Part shown: positions 27,322-36,952 of the stretch, piece after piece | How positions within the stretch are numbered: position 1 is the first letter of the stretch | How the letters are laid out: each line of letters begins with the position of its first letter | Source: Octadecabacter sp. B2R22 | GTDB taxonomy: Bacteria; Pseudomonadota; Alphaproteobacteria; Rhodobacterales; Rhodobacteraceae | Assembly: GCF_018861045.1 (NCBI RefSeq) | Contig: NZ_JAHKQJ010000010.1 | Span: 654,000 to 717,999 of the forward strand | Direction of reading: 5' to 3' | DNA: 64,000 nucleotides | Translations under genes and position numbers: made by a program | Notes under the pieces: generated by a model | Seen by the model: only the letters and a program-made list of their open reading frames with translations | The model's database searches: none | Told to the model about the DNA's origin: nothing

Positions 27322-27380
27322 CCGCTCGATTGTGCATGCCTCCTCCCTTCCTCCCGCATGCGTCAATCGTGCGGTTTTTT
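27322..27380 (+). terminator. Leader terminator (attenuator) before nrtA
   Basis: A long stem pairs CCGC-t-CGATTG-t-GCATGC (27322-27339) with GCATGC-gt-CAATCG-t-GCGG (27356-27374), around a 16-base all-pyrimidine loop, followed directly by T6 (27375-27380). It ends 33 bases before nrtA. It should stop transcription unless NasT acts on the hexaloop hairpins 18 bases upstream. Confidence 0.88.
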
Positions 27381-27413
27381 GCGTTTCAAGAAAACAAACG
27401 GGGACGATAAAAT

Positions 27414-28781
27414 ATGAACACTTTCAAATGGCTCATCGCCACGACAGCTTTGTGTGCCAGCCCAGCGATGGCAGACATGCTGGACCTTGAGAAAGACGAG
27501 CTCACTTTTGGCTTCATTAAGTTGACAGACATGGCGCCGCTCGCTGTGGCGTATGAGAACGGTTATTTTGAGGACGAAGGTCTGTTTGTGACACTCGAAG
27601 CACAAGCAAACTGGAAAGTTCTGCTGGACGGCGTGATTGATGGCCAACTTGACGGTGCACACATGCTGGCAGGTCAGCCTTTGGCCGCAACAATCGGCTA
27701 CGGCACCGAGGCACACATCATCACACCGTTCTCAATGGATTTGAACGGTAACGCGATCACAGTGTCCAACGACATCTGGGAACAAATGCGCCCTCACGTT
27801 CCATTGATGGAAGATGGTCGTCCGCAGCACCCGATCAGCGCGAGTTCCCTTGCTCCGGTTGTTGAAGAATACCAAGACCAAGGTATCCCGTTCAACATGG
27901 GCATGGTTTTTCCTGTTTCCACACACAACTACGAACTGCGTTACTGGTTGGCCGCTGGCGGTATCGAACCTGGCTATTACTCACCTGACGACGTGACGGG
28001 CCAGATCGGTGCGGACGTTTTCCTCAGCGTGACGCCTCCTCCACAGATGCCATCCACAATGGAAGCCGGCACGATCTTTGGTTACTGCGTGGGTGAACCA
28101 TGGAACCAGCAAGCTGTGTTCAAAGGCATCGGTGTGCCTGTCGTCACTGACTATGAACTGTGGCGCAACAACCCTGAAAAGGTCTTTGGTATCTCTGCTG
28201 AATTTGCAGAAGAGAACCCAAACACTACGATCGCACTGACCAAAGCGTTGATCCGTGCGGCGATCTGGTTGGATGAAAACGATAACGCCAATCGTGAAGA
28301 AGCGGTCGAAATCCTGTCACGTTCTGAATACGTTGGCGCGGACTACGAAGTTATCGCGAACTCCATGACTGGTACGTTTGAGTACGAAAAAGGCGACGTT
28401 CGTGACGTTCCAGACTTCAACGTGTTCTTCCGCTACAACGCGACGTACCCGTTCTACTCTGATGCGATCTGGTATCTGAGCCAAATGCGCCGTTGGGGCC
28501 AAATCGCCGAGCCACAGACAGATGAATGGTTCATCGAAACTGCGCAGTCTGTTTACCGCCCAGACATCTACCTTGAGGCTGCACGCCTTCTTGTGGACGA
28601 CGGCATGGCCAATGAAGCGGACTTCCCATGGGACAGCGACGGTTTCAAAGACCCAACACCAGCTGAAGATGTGATTGACGGCATTCCATACGATGGCCGC
28701 GCACCAAACGCATACCTCGACAGCCTGCCGATCGGCTTGAAGGGTGACCAAATCATCTCTGGGTCCGAAATCCAGAACTAA
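27414..28781 (+). CDS. nrtA: Nitrate/nitrite ABC transporter substrate-binding protein
   Basis: This 455-aa protein has a signal peptide of about 20 residues ([14 protein letters not shown]). The fold is NrtA/CmpA-like: [57 protein letters not shown] and [27 protein letters not shown]. It binds nitrate in the periplasm for NrtB/NrtCD. It is the first structural gene after the attenuator and is followed by a strong hairpin before nrtB. It is longer than NasS mainly through the C-terminal extension. Confidence 0.94.
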   Translation: MNTFKWLIATTALCASPAMADMLDLEKDELTFGFIKLTDMAPLAVAYENGYFEDEGLFVTLEAQANWKVLLDGVIDGQLDGAHMLAGQPLAATIGYGTEAHIITPFSMDLNGNAITVSNDIWEQMRPHVPLMEDGRPQHPISASSLAPVVEEYQDQGIPFNMGMVFPVSTHNYELRYWLAAGGIEPGYYSPDDVTGQIGADVFLSVTPPPQMPSTMEAGTIFGYCVGEPWNQQAVFKGIGVPVVTDYELWRNNPEKVFGISAEFAEENPNTTIALTKALIRAAIWLDENDNANREEAVEILSRSEYVGADYEVIANSMTGTFEYEKGDVRDVPDFNVFFRYNATYPFYSDAIWYLSQMRRWGQIAEPQTDEWFIETAQSVYRPDIYLEAARLLVDDGMANEADFPWDSDGFKDPTPAEDVIDGIPYDGRAPNAYLDSLPIGLKGDQIISGSEIQN

Positions 28782-28788
28782 AAACAGG

Positions 28789-28815
28789 GCCCGTCGCGCA
28801 CTCCGCGCGGCGGGC
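28789..28815 (+). promoter_or_regulatory. Strong stem-loop between nrtA and nrtB
   Basis: An 11-bp stem with one G.U pair (GCCCGTCGCGC/GCGCGGCGGGC) around ACTCC starts 8 bases past the nrtA stop. There is no T run. It likely protects the nrtA mRNA end and lowers expression of downstream genes relative to nrtA. Confidence 0.65.
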
Positions 28816-28855
28816 GCCCCTCTCTACAACCCCAATTCAAAATACAGGTTCCGAC

Positions 28856-29929
28856 ATGACCGCCATTGACCCAGATACACTCCAGGCAGAAGCTCGCCGC
28901 GCCCGCCGCTTTACGCGGATCAACAAAGCCGACGCATGGTTTCAGGTTTTGGGGCTGGCGTGGGTGACGCCGATCCTGAAAGCCGCAGCGGGGGACAACC
29001 CGCGAGCGCAAATGTCCGAAATCTGGCGCCTGCTTGGTGTACCGCTTTTGGCGATTTTTCTTTTTATCGGCGCGTGGGCGACCTTGGCCCCGAAAGTTCA
29101 AACATCGCTGGGTGCGATCCCTGGTCCTGTTCAGGTTTGGGAACAAGCGGTTAACCTCAATGCTGACGCAGTTCGCGAACGCGAAAAAGAAGCCGCATTC
29201 TACGAACGCCAAGATGTACGCAACGCGGAACTGATCGCAAACGGCAACGCCGATGACGTGCGCCAGCGGGTCTATACAGGTAAGCCGACATACTATCAGC
29301 AAATCTGGACTTCGATCAAAACGGTATTCTTCGGGTTCTTGATCGGTTCCCTTATCGCAATTCCTGTTGGTATTTTGGCAGGGCTTTCGGCGACTGCGAA
29401 TGCTGCGATCAACCCGATCATTCAAATCTTTAAGCCCGTCAGTCCGCTGGCATGGTTGCCGATTGTCACCATGGTTGTGTCAGCTGTTTACGCCACCAAC
29501 GACGGCATGTTTTCCAAGTCGTTCCTTGTGTCGGCGATTACCGTGACGCTGTGTTCGTTGTGGCCGACACTGATCAACACATCACTGGGTGTTGCGTCCA
29601 TCGACAAAGATCTGGTGAGCGTTTCCAAAGTTCTGAAAATGAGCACTTATTCAAAGATCACCAAGCTGGTTTTGCCATCTGCATTGCCCTTGATCTTTAC
29701 AGGTCTGCGCTTGTCCCTAGGTGTGGGCTGGATGGTTCTGATCGCGGCGGAAATGCTGGCACAGAACCCGGGCCTTGGGAAATTCGTATGGGATGAATTC
29801 CAGAACGGCTCCTCCCAGTCTCTCGCTAAAATCATGGTTGCAGTCTTCACCATCGGTATCATCGGGTTCTTGCTCGACCGTGTGATGTACGCCCTACAAT
29901 CCATGTTCACCTTCACTGAGAACCGGTAA
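28856..29929 (+). CDS. nrtB: Nitrate ABC transporter permease
   Basis: This 357-aa inner-membrane permease has about 85 mostly hydrophilic residues before the first transmembrane segment, then an insertion rich in charged residues (about 100-140). The main transmembrane block starts near 155. The family markers are FKPVSPLAWLPIVTMVVSAVY and GVASIDKDLVSVSKVLKMSTYSKITKLVLPSALPLI (EAA loop). It carries nitrate or nitrite inward with NrtCD. Confidence 0.94.
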   Translation: MTAIDPDTLQAEARRARRFTRINKADAWFQVLGLAWVTPILKAAAGDNPRAQMSEIWRLLGVPLLAIFLFIGAWATLAPKVQTSLGAIPGPVQVWEQAVNLNADAVREREKEAAFYERQDVRNAELIANGNADDVRQRVYTGKPTYYQQIWTSIKTVFFGFLIGSLIAIPVGILAGLSATANAAINPIIQIFKPVSPLAWLPIVTMVVSAVYATNDGMFSKSFLVSAITVTLCSLWPTLINTSLGVASIDKDLVSVSKVLKMSTYSKITKLVLPSALPLIFTGLRLSLGVGWMVLIAAEMLAQNPGLGKFVWDEFQNGSSQSLAKIMVAVFTIGIIGFLLDRVMYALQSMFTFTENR

Positions 29930-29935
29930 GTCATC

Positions 29936-31615
29936 ATGAGCATTCTTTCCTTCACAAACGTGTCCAAAGGCTTCGGCCAAGGGACCAACCGGAACGAAGT
30001 CCTCAAGGACATCAATCTGGAAATCGAAGACGGTGAATTCGTTGCGATCCTCGGGTTCTCCGGCACTGGTAAATCGACGCTGATGAACTTGATTGCTGGC
30101 TTGGAGATGCCGGATACTGGCAGCGTGACCTTTAAGGGTGCGCCAATCACTGGGCCGGGCCCTGAGCGTGGCCTGATCTTCCAAAGCTATTCTTTGATGC
30201 CTTGGTTGACCGTTGGCGGGAATGTCGGGCTGGCCGTTGATGCGGTTTTCCCGAAGCTGTCCAAGGCAGAGCGTCAGGAAAAGATCGACCACTACGTGGG
30301 GATGGTCGGGCTTTCGCACGCAACAGCACGTCGCCCGTCTGAATTGTCAGGTGGCATGCGCCAGCGTGTGTCTGTTGCACGGGCCTTGGCGATGAACCCT
30401 GAGATGTTGTTGCTGGATGAACCGCTGAGTGCGCTTGACGCCCTCACACGTGCCAACCTGGCTGATGAGATCCTTGATATTTGGGAAACAGATAAGAAGA
30501 CCTGTATCCTGATCACCAATGACGTCGACGAGGCGATCTTGCTGGCGGACCGCATTATCCCGCTGAACCCTGATGGCACGCTTGCCGATCCGGTTAAGGT
30601 CGATATTCCCCGCCCACGGGATCGTGGCGCGATGAATGACGATGAGACGTTCAAAGCGTTGCGGGCCAGTGTCACGAAATACCTGATGGATGTGGGCATT
30701 GCGTCAAAGGTCGAAGACACACGTCTTTTGCCGGACGTCACTCCGATCCACTCGGTTCCTGCCGCTGTCGCGAAGGCGCAAGAGGGGGGGATCGAAGAGA
30801 AGTATTTGAACTTCTCGCAGCTCCACAAAGTTTACCCAACACCAAAGGGTCCGCTTACGGTCGTTGAAGACTTCGATCTGAAGGTCAACAAAGGTGAATT
30901 CATCAGCCTGATCGGCCACTCTGGCTGCGGTAAGTCCACGGTTTTGACCATGGCTGCGGGTCTAAACCCGATTTCAAAAGGTGCGATCCGTCTTGATGGT
31001 TGGAACGTCGAAGGTGCTGACCCTGAACGCGCAGTTGTGTTCCAGTCGCCGAACCTGTTCCCATGGCTTTCCGCCAAAGAGAACGTGGCGATTGGCGTGG
31101 ACAAAGTTTACCCGCGTGCGTCGCAAGCGGAACGCCAAGACGTTATCGAATACTACCTTGAACGGGTTGGTTTGGCGGACAGCATGGATAAGCAAGCGTC
31201 GTCCATGTCCAACGGTATGAAGCAACGGGTCGGGATCGCGCGTGCCTTTGCACTGTCCCCGAAATTGCTGCTGCTGGACGAACCGTTTGGCATGCTCGAC
31301 AGCCTCACACGTTGGGAGCTGCAAGAGGTGCTGATGGAAGTTTGGTCGCGCACCAAGGTGACTGCCGTTTGTGTGACCCACGACGTCGACGAAGCCATCC
31401 TTTTGGCGGACCGTGTTGTGATGATGACCAACGGTCCACAGGCCACGATCGGTAAGATCACCGATGTGAAACTGCCGCGCCCACGCACGCGTAAGGCGCT
31501 GTTGGAGCACCCAGATTACTACAACTACCGCGCAGAAGTCCTCGATTTCCTTGAAGAATACGAGCACGGCGCAAAGCCGAAACCAAAACCAAACACATCA
31601 GTGGCGGCAGAATAA
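29936..31615 (+). CDS. Fused nitrate ABC transporter ATPase with two nucleotide-binding domains
   Basis: This 559-aa protein is two NrtC/NrtD-type ATPases joined in one chain, with a linker at about 240-285. Domain 1 has Walker [10 protein letters not shown] (40-48) and signature LSGGMRQR (137-), but Asn195 (ITNDVDEA) where the H-loop His should be. Domain 2 has Walker [10 protein letters not shown] (327-335), a degenerate signature MSNGMKQR (424-) and a normal His482 (VTHDVDEA). In a head-to-tail sandwich both defects would fall in the same composite ATP site. In cyanobacteria NrtC and NrtD are separate and NrtC carries a binding domain; none is present here. It starts 6 bases after nrtB and overlaps nirB by one base. 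Confidence 0.93.
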   Translation: MSILSFTNVSKGFGQGTNRNEVLKDINLEIEDGEFVAILGFSGTGKSTLMNLIAGLEMPDTGSVTFKGAPITGPGPERGLIFQSYSLMPWLTVGGNVGLAVDAVFPKLSKAERQEKIDHYVGMVGLSHATARRPSELSGGMRQRVSVARALAMNPEMLLLDEPLSALDALTRANLADEILDIWETDKKTCILITNDVDEAILLADRIIPLNPDGTLADPVKVDIPRPRDRGAMNDDETFKALRASVTKYLMDVGIASKVEDTRLLPDVTPIHSVPAAVAKAQEGGIEEKYLNFSQLHKVYPTPKGPLTVVEDFDLKVNKGEFISLIGHSGCGKSTVLTMAAGLNPISKGAIRLDGWNVEGADPERAVVFQSPNLFPWLSAKENVAIGVDKVYPRASQAERQDVIEYYLERVGLADSMDKQASSMSNGMKQRVGIARAFALSPKLLLLDEPFGMLDSLTRWELQEVLMEVWSRTKVTAVCVTHDVDEAILLADRVVMMTNGPQATIGKITDVKLPRPRTRKALLEHPDYYNYRAEVLDFLEEYEHGAKPKPKPNTSVAAE

Positions 31616-34044
31616 TGACCCAGAAACTTATCATCATTGGCGCAGGCATGGCGACAGGCCGCGCGTTAGAACAACTTCTGAAGGCAGGCGGAGATTACGA
31701 TGTCACGCTGTTTAACGCTGAACCTCGTGGCAACTACGACCGCATCATGCTGTCTCCGGTTCTGTCGGGTGACAAGACATACGAAGAGATCGTGATCCAT
31801 ACCGCAGAGTGGTATGAAGAGAACGGCGTCACCTGTCGTTTCGGTGAAAAGATCGCATCGATTGATCGGGCTGCCAAAACGGTCACGGCCGATAACGGCG
31901 ACGTTCTATCCTACGACAAACTCTTGTTCGGGACGGGTTCCAATCCATTTATTATTCCACTCCCGGGGCATGATCTTGAAGGCGTGATCGCTTATCGCGA
32001 TCTGGAAGACACCGAACGCATGATGGGCCTTGGACCAGACAGCAAATGCGTTGTGATTGGTGGTGGTCTGCTTGGGCTTGAGGCTGCGGCAGGCATGGCG
32101 GCGCGTGGCGTTGACGTCACGGTTATTCACATCATGGGCCACTTGATGGAACGTCAGCTGGACGAAGCGGCTGGTTACCTTTTGCGCAAAGCGCTGGTGG
32201 ACAAAGGCATCACGGTCAAGTGTTCCGCGAACTCCAAGGAAATCTTGGGCGAGAACGGCAAGGTGAAGGCACTTCTGCTTGATGATGGCACTGAGCTTCC
32301 GTGCGATCTGTTGGTCATGGCTGTTGGTATCCGCCCGAACGTTCAGCTTGCACAGGATGCAGGGTTGGCCGTTGGCAAAGGTATCCATGTGGATGACCAG
32401 ATGCGCACGTCAGATGACGATGTGTTGGCGGTTGGTGAATGTGTTGAACATGACGGTGCGATCTTTGGTTTGGTTGCGCCGCTGTATGATCAAGCAAAGG
32501 TCGTCGCGAAAACCCTGATGGGGGAAGACGCGCAATTCGTTCAAAAAGAACTGTCGACCAAGTTGAAAGTTACGGGCTGTGATTTGTTCAGCGCGGGTGA
32601 CTTTGCCGAAGGTGAAGACCGCGAAGACATCGTGTTCCGTGACCCTGCACGCGGTGTGTATCGCCGTCTTGTTCTTCAGGGCAACCACGTCATCGGTGCG
32701 GTCATGTATGGCGACACCGCGGACAGCAATTGGTTCTTTGGCTTGATCCGCGACAAGACAGACATCGAAGACATGCGTGACACGCTTATCTTTGGGCCAG
32801 CCTACCAAGGGGGTGCCCCCTCGGACCCGCTCTCAGCCGTTGCAGCCTTACCGCGTGATGCGGAAATCTGTGGCTGCAACGGCATTTCCAAAGGTGAAAT
32901 TGAAGATGCTATTGCCGCCGGTTCAGGCGACCTCGCTGCGATCAAAGCGACAACAAAAGCTTCGGCGTCCTGTGGGACGTGCGCAGGATTGGTTGAACAG
33001 GTCCTTGCCGTAACGCTGGGCGATGATTTCGTGATCCCTGCTGCCGCGTCTGTTTGTGGCTGCACTGACATGACCCACGAAGACGTGCGGCGCATGATCA
33101 AGTCACAAAAGCTGACGTCGATGCCTGCTGTCTGGCAGGAATGCGCATGGAAAACCGTCGATGGCTGCCACGTTTGCCGCCCCGCGTTGAACTTCTATCT
33201 GCTGGCGGATTGGCCGCTTGAATACAAAGATGACCCGCAATCGCGTTTCATCAACGAACGCAAACACGCCAACATCCAGAAAGACGGCACATTCAGCGTC
33301 GTGCCGCGTATGTGGGGGGGCATCACGACGCCGTCCGAACTGCGCGCAATTGCGGATGCGGCTGATAAATACATGGTCCCGACCGTTAAGGTGACAGGCG
33401 GTCAACGCATCGATCTGTTGGGCGTGAAGGGCGAAGATTTGCCCGCCATTTGGAAGGACTTGAACGATGCCGGAATGGTTTCGGGCTACGCCTATTCAAA
33501 AGGTCTGCGAACGGTCAAGACTTGCGTCGGGACGGACCATTGCCGCTTTGGCACGCAAGACAGCACCGGCCTTGGCATCAAGCTGGAAAAGACGCTTCAC
33601 GGCGCTTGGACCCCGCATAAGTTGAAGTTGGGTGTTTCGGGGTGTCCGAGAAACTGCGCTGAGTCCACTTGTAAAGATATCGGCGTGATCTGTGTCGACA
33701 GTGGCTATCAGATCAGCATCGGTGGTGCGGCGGGTATGGACGTCAAAGAAACCGAACTGATGATACAGGTTCCAACCGAAGACGAGGCCATTCAGGTCAT
33801 CAAAGCGGTGTCGCAGCTTTATCGTGAGAACGCCAAGTATCTCGACCGCATCTATAAATGGATGGCCAAGGTCGGGCTTGACTGGATCACGGAGCAGATC
33901 GAAGACCTTGAAACCCGTGTCGCTTTGGTGGACCGCTTTGAGCTGTCCCAAACAATCTACCGCCACGACCCTTGGGCGGAGCACGTCAAAAAGGCCGAGA
34001 CATATCAGCCTTTGACAAATCTCGCATTGGAGGCCGCAGAATGA
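31615..34044 (+). CDS. nirB: Assimilatory nitrite reductase, large subunit
   Basis: This 809-aa NAD(P)H:nitrite reductase makes ammonium from nitrite. The order is FAD/NADH module (residues 1-410, IIIGAGMATG and VIGGGLLGLEAAAG), a BFD-type [2Fe-2S] domain from Cys419 (CGCNGIS...SCGTCAG), a second CGC...CHVC segment, then the sulfite/nitrite reductase half. Siroheme and [4Fe-4S] ligands are Cys637, Cys643 (TCVGTDHC), Cys677 and Cys681 (SGCPRNC). Siroheme is supplied by cysG at the operon end. The start overlaps the ATPase stop by one base and its stop overlaps nirD. Confidence 0.96.
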   Translation: MTQKLIIIGAGMATGRALEQLLKAGGDYDVTLFNAEPRGNYDRIMLSPVLSGDKTYEEIVIHTAEWYEENGVTCRFGEKIASIDRAAKTVTADNGDVLSYDKLLFGTGSNPFIIPLPGHDLEGVIAYRDLEDTERMMGLGPDSKCVVIGGGLLGLEAAAGMAARGVDVTVIHIMGHLMERQLDEAAGYLLRKALVDKGITVKCSANSKEILGENGKVKALLLDDGTELPCDLLVMAVGIRPNVQLAQDAGLAVGKGIHVDDQMRTSDDDVLAVGECVEHDGAIFGLVAPLYDQAKVVAKTLMGEDAQFVQKELSTKLKVTGCDLFSAGDFAEGEDREDIVFRDPARGVYRRLVLQGNHVIGAVMYGDTADSNWFFGLIRDKTDIEDMRDTLIFGPAYQGGAPSDPLSAVAALPRDAEICGCNGISKGEIEDAIAAGSGDLAAIKATTKASASCGTCAGLVEQVLAVTLGDDFVIPAAASVCGCTDMTHEDVRRMIKSQKLTSMPAVWQECAWKTVDGCHVCRPALNFYLLADWPLEYKDDPQSRFINERKHANIQKDGTFSVVPRMWGGITTPSELRAIADAADKYMVPTVKVTGGQRIDLLGVKGEDLPAIWKDLNDAGMVSGYAYSKGLRTVKTCVGTDHCRFGTQDSTGLGIKLEKTLHGAWTPHKLKLGVSGCPRNCAESTCKDIGVICVDSGYQISIGGAAGMDVKETELMIQVPTEDEAIQVIKAVSQLYRENAKYLDRIYKWMAKVGLDWITEQIEDLETRVALVDRFELSQTIYRHDPWAEHVKKAETYQPLTNLALEAAE

Positions 34045-34376
34045 GCGACTGGATCGATATTGCCGCCCTCGATGCGGTCCCTGCACGCGGTGCGCGCTTG
34101 GTGAAAACGGCCCATGGATGCGTTGCGATTTTTCGCAATGCCAAGGACGAGGTCTTTGCGCTTGATAACGCATGCCCCCACAAAAACGGCCCGCTGGCCG
34201 AAGGGATCGTGCATGGCAACGCCGTTACATGCCCGTTGCACAACTGGGTGATTTCACTGGAAACCGGAATGGTCCAAGGGCCAGACGAAGGGCAGGTCGC
34301 GACCTATCCGGCGCGGGTTGAGGACGGTCGTATTTTGCTCGACGTGGCCTTCTTGAAGCAACGAGAAGTCGCATGA
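34041..34376 (+). CDS. nirD: Rieske-type small subunit of nitrite reductase
   Basis: The protein is 111 aa from the ATG overlapping the nirB stop (ATGA). A complete Rieske [2Fe-2S] site is present: CPH (in NACPHKNGPL) and CPLH (in VTCPLHNW). Some NirD proteins lack these ligands, so this one is electron-carrying, like the ferredoxin NasG of Paracoccus. It could pass electrons from NirB to both nitrite and nitrate reduction. Its stop overlaps nasA. Confidence 0.95.
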   Translation: MSDWIDIAALDAVPARGARLVKTAHGCVAIFRNAKDEVFALDNACPHKNGPLAEGIVHGNAVTCPLHNWVISLETGMVQGPDEGQVATYPARVEDGRILLDVAFLKQREVA

Positions 34377-36952
34377 CATTGACCAAAACAGTCTGCCCTT
34401 ATTGCGGCGTTGGCTGTGGCGTCCTTGCGGGGGCCGACGGCACTATCAAAGGCGACCCAGAACACCCTGCGAACTTTGGACGGTTGTGTTCAAAGGGCTC
34501 CGCACTGGGCGAAACGATTGGCCTTGAGGGACGTTTGTTGCACCCGCAAATCGCGGGGGAAGATGCAGGTTGGGACGAAACACTCGATCTGATGGCCGAG
34601 AAATTTAGCGCTGCAATCCGCGAACACGGGCCTGACAGTGTCGCCATCTATGCCTCGGGTCAAATCCTGACAGAAGACTATTACGTCGCCAATAAATTCA
34701 TGAAAGGCTATGTTGGTGCGGCAAATATTGACACGAATTCAAGGCTTTGCATGGCGTCCTCTGTTGCGGGGCATAAACGTGCATTCGGCACGGACACGGT
34801 TCCGGGGACGTATGAGGACCTTGAAGACGCTGATCTGATTGTTCTTGTCGGGTCCAATCTTGCGTGGTGCCATCCTGTTTTGCACCAACGGATCGCGGCG
34901 GCCAAAGAGGCACGCCCGACAATGAAGATCGTCAACGTGGATCCACGAAAGACCGCGACGACAGCGCTGGCGGATATGCATTTGCGCGTGGCCCCAGATG
35001 GGGACGTGGCGCTGTTCAACGGGCTTTTGGCCCACCTTGCGGATACAGACGCCCTTAATGCGGACTACATCGGGGCGCACGTCAATGGCCACCAAGCCGC
35101 AGTCACGCAAGCGCGTCTGGATGATCCCGAAGACAGTGGGCTGACCAAGGATGAATTGGCCGAGTTCTATGGGCTTTGGGCGGGCATTGAAAAAGTTGTT
35201 ACCGTCTATTCCCAAGGCGTTAATCAATCGTCCTGCGGGACTGACAAGGTGAACGCGATCATCAATTGTCACCTTGCGACGGGCCGGATCGGCAAGGCGG
35301 GCATGGGGCCGCTTTCTGTGACAGGGCAACCCAACGCCATGGGCGGGCGCGAAGTCGGCGGCATGGCGAATATGCTTGCCAACCACCTCGACATTGAAAA
35401 CGCCGATCATCGCGCTGGTGTGCAAGCGTTCTGGAACAGCCCGACAATCGCGCCACATGCGGGGCTTAAGGCAGTCGATCTTTTCGCGGCTTGTGCGACC
35501 GGTAAGATCAAGGCGCTTTGGGTCATCTCAACCAATCCAGCCGTCAGCCTGCCGGATGCGGATGGCGTGGCAGAGGCTATCAAGAACGTGCCGTTCGTGG
35601 CGGTTTCCGATATCAATGCGCGTACCGATACGGGTGATTTGGCGGACGTTCTCTTGCCTGCAACGGGCTGGGGTGAAAAAGACGGAAGCGTCACCAATAC
35701 TGAACGCCGTGTTTCGCGCCAACGTGCGTTCTTGCCTACCCCCGGTGAGGCACGCCCTGACTGGCAGATCATCTGTGATGTGGCGACCCGTATGGGCTGG
35801 GGCGACGCCTTTGCATTTGGCTCTCCTGCCGAAGTATTTGCCGAATATGTTGCGTTGTCCGCTGCGACCGATAACTTCGTGCGTGATCTTGATTTGAGTA
35901 TTTTCACGGATGTCGATTATGCAAACCTGATCCCGACCCAGTGGCCGCAAAATGGCCGGCGCTTCTTTGCAGACGGGCAATTCTATCATGCTGACGGCAA
36001 GGCAAAGATGCTGCCAGTCTGTGCGCCCGCCCCAAAAGAGCGCGACGCTTTTACTTTGAACACAGGGCGCAATCGTGATCAGTGGCATACAATGTCACGC
36101 AGTGGCAAAGCCCCGCGTTTAGGAGCGCATTTGGCGGAACCATACGCCGAAATTCATCCTGATGATGCCGACGCCTTGGCGATCAAAGCTGGGGATCTAA
36201 TTAAGTTGAGCAACGCGTTCGGGGCGTCCGTGGTTCGTGCGCTGATCACCGACCGCACGGCGAAACGCCAGATTTTTACGCCGATGCATTGGACGCGTCA
36301 GCAAAGCAGCGCGGGTTGGGTGAACAACCTCGCAGCGCCAATCTATGATCCGTTTTCAGGGCAACCGGCTTCCAAGAACAATGCTGTTGATGCGGCCAAG
36401 TTTGACGCCAAATGGTATGGCTTCGCCGCTAGCGTGAGCGAGCTGCGTCCTGAGGGGGATTATGCCGCTGTCGCGCGATCTTTGTCGGGATGGCAGGGCG
36501 AGTATGCAGGTCTGACAGTTCCGAACGCTTGGGAAGATTTGGCCCGTGGTCTGATGGACGTTGACGGTGCAACCGTTTCAGAGGTTCGCGATGCCGATGG
36601 GCGCTATACGCGGCTTGCGTTTCATAAGGGCGAAACGCTGATCGGGATGTTTTTCGCCAGCCCAACGCCCGTAACACTGGCACGCACCCATGCGGTGTCC
36701 TTGATCGGAACTGCTACGCCACCATTGCAAGCACTTGCCGGGCGTAGTGGTGCGGATCAACCTGATCCAGGGGCAACGGTTTGTGCCTGTTTGAACGTTG
36801 GCATCAATACGCTGCGCACTGCTATCGCAGACGGCGCCAATACCGTCGAAGCCTTGGGTGAGGCGACCTGTGCGGGAACGAACTGCGGGTCCTGTAAGCC
36901 TGAGTTGGAAAACCTGTTGGCGCAGACAGCCGTACCTATGGCGGCCGAATGA
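34373..36952 (+). CDS. nasA: Assimilatory nitrate reductase catalytic subunit
   Basis: This 859-aa cytoplasmic molybdenum (bis-MGD) enzyme reduces nitrate to nitrite. The N-terminal [4Fe-4S] motif is CPYCGVGCGV...GRLCSKG (residues about 8-45). Mo-cofactor motifs include GSNLAWCHPVLHQRI and PGEARPDWQIICDVATRMGWGDAFAFGS. The C-terminus adds a BFD-like [2Fe-2S] domain: VCACLNVGINTLRTAI...CAGTNCGSCKPELENLL. No separate NADH-oxidising subunit is encoded in the operon, which implies electrons arrive from NirB/NirD or an outside carrier. It overlaps nirD and the next gene by 4 bases each. Confidence 0.96.
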   Translation: MTLTKTVCPYCGVGCGVLAGADGTIKGDPEHPANFGRLCSKGSALGETIGLEGRLLHPQIAGEDAGWDETLDLMAEKFSAAIREHGPDSVAIYASGQILTEDYYVANKFMKGYVGAANIDTNSRLCMASSVAGHKRAFGTDTVPGTYEDLEDADLIVLVGSNLAWCHPVLHQRIAAAKEARPTMKIVNVDPRKTATTALADMHLRVAPDGDVALFNGLLAHLADTDALNADYIGAHVNGHQAAVTQARLDDPEDSGLTKDELAEFYGLWAGIEKVVTVYSQGVNQSSCGTDKVNAIINCHLATGRIGKAGMGPLSVTGQPNAMGGREVGGMANMLANHLDIENADHRAGVQAFWNSPTIAPHAGLKAVDLFAACATGKIKALWVISTNPAVSLPDADGVAEAIKNVPFVAVSDINARTDTGDLADVLLPATGWGEKDGSVTNTERRVSRQRAFLPTPGEARPDWQIICDVATRMGWGDAFAFGSPAEVFAEYVALSAATDNFVRDLDLSIFTDVDYANLIPTQWPQNGRRFFADGQFYHADGKAKMLPVCAPAPKERDAFTLNTGRNRDQWHTMSRSGKAPRLGAHLAEPYAEIHPDDADALAIKAGDLIKLSNAFGASVVRALITDRTAKRQIFTPMHWTRQQSSAGWVNNLAAPIYDPFSGQPASKNNAVDAAKFDAKWYGFAASVSELRPEGDYAAVARSLSGWQGEYAGLTVPNAWEDLARGLMDVDGATVSEVRDADGRYTRLAFHKGETLIGMFFASPTPVTLARTHAVSLIGTATPPLQALAGRSGADQPDPGATVCACLNVGINTLRTAIADGANTVEALGEATCAGTNCGSCKPELENLLAQTAVPMAAE

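Noticed and set aside
27334..27361. GCATGC...GCATGC as a separate antiterminator
   Set aside because: These arms are better explained as the upper part of the long terminator stem 27322-27374.
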